From CAYUNE01 sp964446115 (GTDB taxonomy: Bacteria > Desulfobacterota > Desulfobulbia > Desulfobulbales > Desulfobulbaceae): a stretch of 5,077 nucleotides of DNA. The stretch is from contig CAYUNE010000035.1 in the NCBI GenBank assembly GCA_964446115.1, forward strand, positions 1-5,077, read 5' to 3'. The notes under the pieces are model-generated. The model was given only the letters and a program-made list of their open reading frames with translations, was not told the origin of the DNA and made no database searches. The translations under genes and the position numbers were made by a program. This document shows, one piece after another, positions 1 through 5,077 of this stretch. Position 1 is the first letter of the stretch, and each line of letters begins with the position of its first letter.

Positions 1-1461
1 GATTGAGACAAAGAGATCCGCCTTGCCGGTGTTGGCCAGGGCGGTTCGTTCCTCCAGGGGGAGAAAGACATCCCTGTTCCGGGTCATAGCCACCTCGTAA
101 CCATACTGTGTCTGGAGAATATCGCGCAGATCCTTTGCCACCTGGAGGACAAGATCCTTTTCCTTCATTCCGTGGGCCAAGGCGCCCGGATCCTTGCCGC
201 CATGACCGGGATCGAGGATGATTTTCCGGATGCCCAGGCCTAGCTGTCGGGCCAGCGAATAGGCCTGCGGCCGCTTTCGTCCGGATGGGGTGACTGTTAC
301 CGCTGCTCCGGCATTCTTTTTTTTCTTTTTCTTTTTTGTTACCCGTTGTGGAGGCTGCTTTTTCTGGTCGTGCAGCAGTACGACTTTCTCCGGCCTGACG
401 ACAGGAACTGAATCGGCAAGACGCGGACGTTTTTTTGGAGCGGTTCTCCCGATCGCGGTGCTGGCCGGTTTGCTTGGGTCTTGCCTCTTTCCGGCTCCAT
501 GAACATCGATGACGATGCGAAACGGATCCTTGAGGTTGAATATGTTGTAATCGGAGATGGATTGGATATCGAGAACCACCCGTACCGTATCGCTGTTGAA
601 CTGTCCGGCCCGGACCCTCTTGAGCAGACCGTCTTCGATGGGAACTGGTCGTCGGTACTGCGGGGCGATTCGGCTGGCGTCGAGATCGAGATAGAGACGC
701 CGGGGCCGGTCGCCGTCTCTTTCAAGCAGTTTGCTGGTGTAGCTGACGGGCCGCGAGGTCTGGACAACCACCCGGGTATAGTCATCCGATGACCAGTATT
801 TGACCGGAGCGACAGATGCTTGTGGCAGGCCCGGATCCTGGCGGTCGGAGTCGCGTGGGGAGAATGGCTTTTTTTTGCAGAGTTGTCTGAGCGCCTGTTG
901 GGCTGGACGGTAAAAATCCCCCTTGGGATAGCGGGTGACTATGCGTTGATAGAGCTCCGCAGCCCGTATGGTGTCCTTTTTATTCCGTCGGATCAGTTCG
1001 GCGGCCCCATAGAGAGCATCATCAGCCAGGTTGCTGTCCGGGAACCGACCGGCTACCTTCCGGTACCAGGTGATTGCCTCGTCAAGATCGATGCGCAGGT
1101 GGAACCGGTTGTACATGTCGGCATGGACGCGTGCGGTCATAAAGAGACAGCGTGGTGCCAGGGGACCAGCGGGGGCTAGCCAGTAGAGGCGACGAAATGC
1201 CCGCGCGGCATCGAGCCATTCGGATCTGTTGCGGTTGGCATCTCCATGTTGCAGAGACCTGAGCCGTTGTTTGGCCTTCTGGTACGCTTTGGCGTTGTCC
1301 CCGGGAATCCCGGTGTTCCGGTCGGCCAGGATCTGGCCGGGGCAGGAAAGCACGCCAGAACCGGCAAGGAAAACCACCAACCAGCACAGGAGCAGGAACG
1401 ACAGAGGGGAGCGCCGCTCGGCCCTGGTGGCTGGGTGTGTGGACGGGAAAAAAAATTTCAC
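1..1461 (-). CDS. N-acetylmuramoyl-L-alanine amidase with TPR, AMIN and Amidase_3 regions (3' end outside window)
   Basis: Zinc-dependent periplasmic amidase that cleaves the bond between N-acetylmuramic acid and L-alanine in peptidoglycan, as in AmiC-type daughter-cell separation. The frame is open from 1461 to the window edge (487 codons). The start is GTG at 1461, with AGGA 9 nt upstream and an in-frame stop at 1483-1485. Residues 1-46 form a signal peptide: basic stretch RAERR (13-17), hydrophobic core about 19-38, possible cleavage after A46. Residues about 58-195 are helical and TPR-like (for example AITWYRKVAGRFPDSNLADD, then AAELYQRIVTRYP). An AMIN domain spans about 222-321, with strands such as RVVVQTS, RLYLDLD and FRIVIDVHG. 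A lysine- and proline-rich linker (about 322-400, seven lysines at 376-382) leads to Amidase_3 from about 411: DPGHGGKDPGA (zinc ligand H420), then MKEKD (ligand E434), TRNRDVFLPLEER and ADLFVSI. The third zinc-ligand histidine would follow directly after the window edge, so it and the catalytic glutamate cannot be checked. The twin arginine R16-R17 is a poor Tat motif, so Sec export is more likely. Family assignment is firm; the exact paralogue name is not. Confidence 0.93.
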   Translation of the reverse strand, partial: MKFFFPSTHPATRAERRSPLSFLLLCWLVVFLAGSGVLSCPGQILADRNTGIPGDNAKAYQKAKQRLRSLQHGDANRNRSEWLDAARAFRRLYWLAPAGPLAPRCLFMTARVHADMYNRFHLRIDLDEAITWYRKVAGRFPDSNLADDALYGAAELIRRNKKDTIRAAELYQRIVTRYPKGDFYRPAQQALRQLCKKKPFSPRDSDRQDPGLPQASVAPVKYWSSDDYTRVVVQTSRPVSYTSKLLERDGDRPRRLYLDLDASRIAPQYRRPVPIEDGLLKRVRAGQFNSDTVRVVLDIQSISDYNIFNLKDPFRIVIDVHGAGKRQDPSKPASTAIGRTAPKKRPRLADSVPVVRPEKVVLLHDQKKQPPQRVTKKKKKKKNAGAAVTVTPSGRKRPQAYSLARQLGLGIRKIILDPGHGGKDPGALAHGMKEKDLVLQVAKDLRDILQTQYGYEVAMTRNRDVFLPLEERTALANTGKADLFVSI

Positions 1462-1470
1462 AGGAAGATG

Positions 1471-1474
1471 TCCT
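1471..1474 (-). promoter_or_regulatory. Ribosome binding site of the amidase gene
   Basis: AGGA on the minus strand, 9 nt before the GTG at 1461. It decides the start: no ATG lies between the upstream in-frame stop (1483-1485) and the signal-peptide core, and the GTG gives a complete signal peptide with a charged amino end. The site is modest, with four matching bases. Confidence 0.55.
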
Positions 1475-1485
1475 GAAATGGTTCA

Positions 1486-1504
1486 CCCCGGGGAGCGGCC
1501 GGGG
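1486..1504 (-). other. GC-rich hairpin in the amidase leader
   Basis: On the minus strand a perfect 6-bp inverted repeat, CCCCGG paired with CCGGGG, encloses a 7-nt loop. The same bases contain the overlapping 8-nt palindrome CCCCGGGG, so two foldings compete. The 3' side ends 11 nt before the AGGA of the amidase. No U-run follows, so it is not an intrinsic terminator. It may affect ribosome access or mRNA stability, but that is inference. Confidence 0.4.
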
Positions 1505-1746
1505 AGGCATTTTCATGTAAGCCGTTACAGGGTAATGAAATTGGATGGGTATCCCGCATTCCCCGGACCCGATCTTCGGTAAAGCCGACAGCGACGGTCC
1601 TGCGGCGTTCCAGCCCCCAAAAGCATCCTCCCCATGTCCAGATATGTCCGCTGGCTTTTTGTGTCTGTATTACTTCCACACCCGTCACCGTCCGGGCCTT
1701 TCTAGCGGGTTGCGAACCCCGTGGCCGGTTACAGTTTCTTGAACCT

Positions 1747-1776
1747 ACTATAACGTATCCATCGGCGTTGAGACAA
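1747..1776 (-). promoter_or_regulatory. Candidate sigma70-type promoter for the amidase
   Basis: On the minus strand, TTGTCT (1771-1776; 4 of 6 matches to TTGACA) and TATAGT (1747-1752; 5 of 6 matches to TATAAT) are separated by 18 bp. It lies about 20 bp after the mutS stop and points at the amidase. Transcription would start near 1740 and leave a leader of about 280 nt. It is placed where a promoter would be needed, but such matches also arise by chance. Confidence 0.4.
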
Positions 1777-1797
1777 GCAAATATGCCATTGGCAGGA

Positions 1798-4455
1798 CTA
1801 CGGCTGCTTCCCGGCAAGCAGTTCCTTAGCCTCGTAGAGGAGTTGCAAAGCCTGGCGCGGGCTGAGATCATCGGGGTTCATATTTCGAATGAGGTTGACC
1901 AGTGCATCTTCCCGCCCCTGAAAGAGAGAGAGTTGCCGGGGGGCTGCGCCGGTTTTTGCCTCAACACTCCTGTTCCGCCTGGCCAGTTCCTTGGCCTCGA
2001 TGCGGTGCAGGACCTGCCGGGCGCGTTTGACAACCGGGCCGGGCACTCCGGCCAGGGCCGCGACCTGGATACCGTAACTGCGGTTGGTGGCTCCCTTGAG
2101 AAGCTTGTGCAGAAAGATGATCGAATCCTGCCACTCGCGGACCGCTATGGAATAGTTCTGGATGCGGGTATGCTGGCCGGCAAGTTCGGTGAGTTCGTGA
2201 TAATGGGTGGCGAACAGGGTCTTGATGCCCTGGCCATCCTTGTCGGCCAGGGCCTCTGTTACCGCCCAGGCAATGGCCAGGCCGTCATAGGTGGAGGTGC
2301 CCCGGCCGATCTCATCAAGGATAACCAGGCTTTTTGCGGTGGCATTGTTGAGGATGTTGGCGGTTTCGTTCATCTCGACCATGAAGGTGGACTGGCCGCG
2401 CCGCAGGTCATCCATTGCGCCGACCCGGGTGAAGATGCGGTCGACCAGGCAGATATCGGCATGGTCGGCCGGTACAAAGCTGCCGATATGGGCCAGCAGG
2501 ACGATCAGCGCGGTCTGGCGGAGGACCGTGGATTTACCGGCCATGTTGGGGCCGGTGATTATCAGCACTTCCTCTTTTTCCTGATCGAGATGGATATCAT
2601 TGGGCACGAACCGGCCCGGCGGCAGGGAGCGCTCGATGACAGGGTGACGGCCCTCCTCAATGGTGATGGATCGGTCGGTGTTGATGATCGGCCGGGTGTA
2701 ATGGTAGTCCTTGGCCACGGTGGCCATGGCCGTGAGAAAGTCAACGGCCGCGACAGTGGCCGCACTTTTGAGAAGCCGTTCCGACTGGGACGCCACCCGG
2801 TCCCTGATCTCCAGGAAAAGGCGGTATTCCAGTTCCAGCCGTTTTTCCCGGGCCGAGACTATTTCATTTTCCAGCTCTTTCAGTTCCGGAGTGATGAATC
2901 GCTCTGCATTGACCAGGGTCTGCTTGCGGATATAGTCATCGGGCAGATCCCTGCTCTGGTGGCGGCTGACTTCGAAGTAATAGCCAAATACCTTGTTGTA
3001 TCCCACTTTGAGCTTGGCGATGCCGGTCCGCTGCCGTTCCTTTTCCTCCAGGGAGAGGATAAGTTTTTTGCCGTCGTGGAGCAGGTCGAGCAGGCGGTCA
3101 AGTTCCTTGTTGAACCCGGCCCTGATCAGACCGCCGTCGCGGAGCGTGACCGGTGCGTCCTCTCGGATGCCCGAGGTAATCAGATCGTGGATATCTGCCA
3201 GAGGGTCGAGCTGCTCACCCAACTGATGGAGCAGACCCGGGGGCAAGGCCAGAAGCGTGGCCCCTATTTCCGGCAGGGTGGCCAGAGAGATGCCGAGGCT
3301 GTACAGGTCGCGGCCGTTGCCATGCCCCATGACGAGGCGGCTGCAGAGTCGTTCCATGTCGTGGATGGATGTCAGCAGAGCGCCCAGTTTTTCCAACAGC
3401 GGCTTGTTGGTGAGCAGTTCCTCGATGGCGGCAAGACGCTGAAGGATCGCCGTGCGCTTCTGGAGCGGGAAAAGGATCTGCTGGCGCAGAAATCGCGCTC
3501 CCATGGGCGTGCGTGTTTTGTCCAGGACAGAGAGCAGGGAACCCTCCCGTTTGCCGCCGATGATGGTTTCGGTCAGTTCCAGGTTGCGCCGGGACGAATC
3601 ATCGATGATCAGGTAGCCGGACCTGGCCAGGGGCTGGATCTTTTTTATGTGGGAGATGTCGCCTTTCTGGGTTTCCCGGATATAGGCCAGCAGGGCACCG
3701 CCGGCCCGGATACCGGCTGGTATGTCATTACAGCCGAAGCCGGTCAGGTCGGTGGTGCCGAAATGCTCGGTCAGGGTGCTGGATGCGGTCTCCCGGTCAA
3801 AGTGAAGATCTCCTCTCGTGGTCGTACAGAAGTTGCCGATCAGCGGGGGCAGCATGTCCAGCAATGGCGCGAGCAGGTCGCCGTCCTTTTCCGAAATCAG
3901 GATTTCTGCCGGCCGCATCCGGGTCAGGTCATCGATGATCTGAGCGAAATCGTCCCCCCTGCAGCGTGATTCGGAGATAAAAAAGTTGCCGGTGGAGATA
4001 TCGAGAAAGGCCACGCCGATGCGCTTGCTGTTGCGGCCATGCCGATCAACGCACAGGGCCGCCACATAGGTGTTGCTCTTTTCATCCAGGATCTGATCAT
4101 CGGTGGTCACCCCCGGCGTGACAATCCGTACCACCTCGCGGCGGACAATGCCCTTGGCCTCTTTCGGATCTTCCACCTGCTCGCAGATGGCCACCCGAAA
4201 GCCGGCCTTGATCATCTTGCCAAGATAACTGGAAACCGCGTGATAGGGGACACCGCACATGGGGATCTTGTTGGCATCGTCCTTGGCCGAGCGGGTGGTC
4301 AGGGTAATTCCGAGTACCCGGGCGGCTGTGACGGCATCATCGAGAAACATCTCGTAAAAATCCCCCATCCTGTAGAAGAGGATGGCATCGGGATGCTGCT
4401 CCTTGATCTCCATGTACTGGCGCAGCATGGGCGTCATCTTGACCGGTTTACTCAT
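1798..4455 (-). CDS. mutS: DNA mismatch repair protein MutS
   Basis: MutS binds mispaired bases and small insertion/deletion loops in newly copied DNA and, using ATP, recruits MutL to start strand-specific repair. The product has 885 residues, close to the usual 850-880, and looks full-length and intact. The N-terminal mismatch-recognition domain carries GDFYEMF, with the DNA-contacting F33-Y34-E35 triad. Connector (about 130-245) and core/lever (about 265-560) domains follow, with the clamp inserted at about 440-540 (for example VGYNKVFGYYFEVSR). The ATPase domain has Walker A GPNMAGKST (635-643), the DDLRRGQSTFMVEMNET segment (682-698), Walker B LVILDE with D714 and E715, GRGTST (717-722) and the H-loop FATHYHEL (H751). 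The helix-turn-helix region includes GIQVAALAGVP (795-805). QLSLF at 841-845 matches the beta-clamp-binding consensus. The C-terminal tetramerisation-type segment reads LSPRQALQLLYEAKELL. The ATG overlaps the HIT stop by 4 bp. With mismatch recognition and complete ATPase motifs this is MutS1, not MutS2, which lacks FYE and carries a Smr domain. Confidence 0.99.
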   Translation of the reverse strand: MSKPVKMTPMLRQYMEIKEQHPDAILFYRMGDFYEMFLDDAVTAARVLGITLTTRSAKDDANKIPMCGVPYHAVSSYLGKMIKAGFRVAICEQVEDPKEAKGIVRREVVRIVTPGVTTDDQILDEKSNTYVAALCVDRHGRNSKRIGVAFLDISTGNFFISESRCRGDDFAQIIDDLTRMRPAEILISEKDGDLLAPLLDMLPPLIGNFCTTTRGDLHFDRETASSTLTEHFGTTDLTGFGCNDIPAGIRAGGALLAYIRETQKGDISHIKKIQPLARSGYLIIDDSSRRNLELTETIIGGKREGSLLSVLDKTRTPMGARFLRQQILFPLQKRTAILQRLAAIEELLTNKPLLEKLGALLTSIHDMERLCSRLVMGHGNGRDLYSLGISLATLPEIGATLLALPPGLLHQLGEQLDPLADIHDLITSGIREDAPVTLRDGGLIRAGFNKELDRLLDLLHDGKKLILSLEEKERQRTGIAKLKVGYNKVFGYYFEVSRHQSRDLPDDYIRKQTLVNAERFITPELKELENEIVSAREKRLELEYRLFLEIRDRVASQSERLLKSAATVAAVDFLTAMATVAKDYHYTRPIINTDRSITIEEGRHPVIERSLPPGRFVPNDIHLDQEKEEVLIITGPNMAGKSTVLRQTALIVLLAHIGSFVPADHADICLVDRIFTRVGAMDDLRRGQSTFMVEMNETANILNNATAKSLVILDEIGRGTSTYDGLAIAWAVTEALADKDGQGIKTLFATHYHELTELAGQHTRIQNYSIAVREWQDSIIFLHKLLKGATNRSYGIQVAALAGVPGPVVKRARQVLHRIEAKELARRNRSVEAKTGAAPRQLSLFQGREDALVNLIRNMNPDDLSPRQALQLLYEAKELLAGKQP

Positions 4456-4961
4456 CCTTTGTTCTCCTGCCGGGCCAGCCTGGCAAAATCGGGGGCAAGC
4501 ATCTCAAAGGTATGTTCAATATGTTGGGGAATGGTTCGGATCTCGGCGCAGACGGTCATGAAGTTGTGGTCATCCTTCCAGCGGGGCACGACATGAAAGT
4601 GGAGATGGTCGGCAATACCGGCCCCGGCGACAGGCCCCAGGTTGAGGCCGATGTTGAAGCCGTCGGGAGCAAGATGACTGCGGAGAATGGTGGTGGCGTG
4701 GCTGAGCATGGCAAAAAGGCATGCCTGTTCTTTTTCAGTCAGTCCGGTGATATCGGCGACGTGGCGCTTCGGCGCGACCAGCAGGTGTCCGTTGGCATAG
4801 GGAAACCGGTTCAGCAGAACCACCGTCACCCGGTCACGGAAGAGGAGCAGCCGGTCGCGGTTTTGTTGTTCATTGCCGGGAGGGTCAAAGAGGCAACCCT
4901 CTATCTGCTCTGCCTGGCCAAGGACATGCTCCATACGCCAGGGGGTCCACAGGGTTTTCAT
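4452..4961 (-). CDS. HIT-family (histidine triad) Ap4A phosphorylase-like protein
   Basis: A soluble cytoplasmic nucleotidyl hydrolase or transferase of the HIT superfamily, 169 residues. The family acts on dinucleoside polyphosphates or AMP conjugates through a histidine nucleophile. The triad HLHFHVV is at 119-125, with H121 the expected nucleophile, followed by PRW and NFM. The opening LWTPWRMEHV matches the LWaPWRmeY start of the Ap4A-phosphorylase-like group. Further conserved stretches are LLNRFPYANGHLLVAPKRHV (a 20-residue core at 49-68) and GFNIGLNLGPVAGAGIADH (101-119). In many relatives a CxxC pair near residue 23 helps bind zinc; here it reads GCLFD (22-26), so the second cysteine is replaced by D26. 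The usual arginine in GLNxGR is P110. The start at 4961 overlaps the upstream stop by 4 bp (ATGA), and the stop overlaps the mutS start the same way. A GAGG 13 nt upstream is too distant to be strong, so translation probably depends on coupling. The true substrate cannot be read from sequence. Confidence 0.93.
   Translation of the reverse strand: MKTLWTPWRMEHVLGQAEQIEGCLFDPPGNEQQNRDRLLLFRDRVTVVLLNRFPYANGHLLVAPKRHVADITGLTEKEQACLFAMLSHATTILRSHLAPDGFNIGLNLGPVAGAGIADHLHFHVVPRWKDDHNFMTVCAEIRTIPQHIEHTFEMLAPDFARLARQENKG
4464..4468 (-). promoter_or_regulatory. Ribosome binding site of mutS
   Basis: AGGAG on the minus strand, 8 nt before the mutS ATG, embedded in the last codons of the HIT gene. It supports the ATG at 4455 as the true start and lets mutS be translated both by coupling through the ATGA overlap and by independent initiation. 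Confidence 0.75.
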
Positions 4962-5077
4962 GTTGACGCAGGGACCTCGTGCAGGGTGGCGGAAAGCCGG
5001 TCTCCTGCTTCCAGGATGGCATAGGTACCGGGGGCGCCCCAGCGGCCCGTGGCCTGGAAGCTGCCCGGATTGATGAT
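4958..5077 (-). CDS. Metallophosphoesterase, YfcE/MJ0936-type (C-terminal end only; 5' end outside window)
   Basis: The last 39 codons and the TGA stop of a gene that enters from the right edge. The peptide begins IINPGS and continues through GAPGTYAILEAGDRL to LHEVPAST. This matches the C-terminal signature of the YfcE/MJ0936 calcineurin-like phosphodiesterases, where an NPGS motif follows the metal-binding GHTH and is succeeded by a glycine-rich turn and a 'tYAiLe' strand. The metal-binding residues lie outside the window, so activity cannot be judged. Its stop overlaps the HIT start by 4 bp, making it the first visible member of the metallophosphoesterase-HIT-mutS unit. The call rests on a short fragment. 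Confidence 0.7.
   Translation of the reverse strand: MINPGSFQATGRWGAPGTYAILEAGDRLSATLHEVPAST

Larger units (their letters stand above)
1462..1797 (-). other. Intergenic region between mutS and the amidase (probable 5' leader)
   Basis: This 336-bp stretch has no recognisable gene on either strand. In minus orientation it starts after the mutS stop and holds a candidate promoter (1747-1776), a GGGTT-CGC-AACCC hairpin (1707-1719), further short inverted repeats and the GC-rich hairpin next to the amidase ribosome binding site. I compared it by eye with tRNA, 6S, tmRNA, RNase P, GEMM (c-di-GMP), cobalamin and TPP signatures and found no match. One frame is open throughout and ends in a GTGA overlap with the amidase start, but its codon use and residue make-up do not look like a protein. 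No strong mutS terminator is visible; the short inverted repeat at 1784-1794 is too weak. Confidence 0.6.

Noticed and set aside
339..1179. Open frames of 103, 119 and 148 codons within the amidase gene in other frames
   Set aside because: The minus-strand amidase frame runs without a stop from 1461 to 1 and shows signal peptide, AMIN and Amidase_3 motifs. The others have no such support.
1458..1688. Possible small gene of about 76 codons (GTG at 1688) ending in a GTGA overlap with the amidase start
   Set aside because: The overlap is attractive, but there is no clear ribosome binding site, third positions are not GC-biased as in the neighbours, and the residue make-up resembles no protein known to me.
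1690..1740. tRNA-like T-arm (GGGGTTCGCAACCCGC on the minus strand)
   Set aside because: The loop lacks the invariant A58, and no anticodon arm or acceptor stem can be built around it.
1778..1793. Sigma54-like element TGGCATATTTGC on the minus strand
   Set aside because: The GG to GC distance is 7 nt and not the 10 nt needed for a -24/-12 promoter.
1784..1794. Inverted repeat TGCC-AAT-GGCA just after mutS as a terminator
   Set aside because: A 4-bp stem with a 3-nt loop and no U-run is too weak for intrinsic termination.
1768..3969. A 733-codon open frame on the plus strand, opposite mutS
   Set aside because: It lies wholly antisense to an intact, motif-verified mutS. Long antisense frames are common opposite GC-rich genes with biased third positions, and its product shows no recognisable domain.
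4039..5024. Plus-strand open frames of 185 and 170 codons opposite mutS, the HIT gene and the metallophosphoesterase end
   Set aside because: They mirror the genuine minus-strand genes, overlap each other and show no family motif.

Overview
The window carries four protein-coding genes, all transcribed from the minus strand, and reads as ordinary chromosomal housekeeping DNA. In transcription order they are: the last 39 codons of a YfcE/MJ0936-type metallophosphoesterase (4958-5077, 5' end outside the window), a HIT-family Ap4A-phosphorylase-like protein (4452-4961), the mismatch repair ATPase gene mutS (1798-4455), and a periplasmic N-acetylmuramoyl-L-alanine amidase with TPR, AMIN and Amidase_3 regions (1-1461, 3' end outside the window). 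The amidase is a complete open frame from its start to the window edge; it has no stop codon inside the window.

The first three genes form a tight translationally coupled unit: both junctions are 4-bp ATGA overlaps. mutS also has its own good Shine-Dalgarno sequence inside the end of the HIT gene. A 336-bp non-coding stretch (1462-1797) then separates mutS from the amidase. It holds a plausible sigma70-type promoter just after the mutS stop, which would give the amidase its own transcript with a leader of roughly 280 nt. A GC-rich hairpin lies just before the amidase ribosome binding site. I recognise no known riboswitch, tRNA or small RNA there.

The organism is probably a Gram-negative bacterium of the former Deltaproteobacteria (Desulfobacterota, perhaps near Desulfobulbales or Geobacter relatives). 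This is inferred from the TPR-AMIN-amidase architecture, the MutS sequence style, the mutS-to-amidase gene order and the GC-rich third positions. It rests on memory of family patterns and not on a search.

Functionally the window joins nucleotide and phosphoester housekeeping (metallophosphoesterase, HIT), DNA mismatch repair (MutS, with a consensus beta-clamp-binding motif near its C terminus) and cell-wall splitting (amidase). I see no mobile element, CRISPR array, phage gene, toxin-antitoxin pair or defence system, and no convincing sign of a previously undescribed system. The points most worth checking are the long amidase leader, the runs of A or T in the amidase gene that include three in-frame A-AAA-AAG slippery heptamers, and the lost second cysteine of the usual zinc-binding CxxC in the HIT protein.
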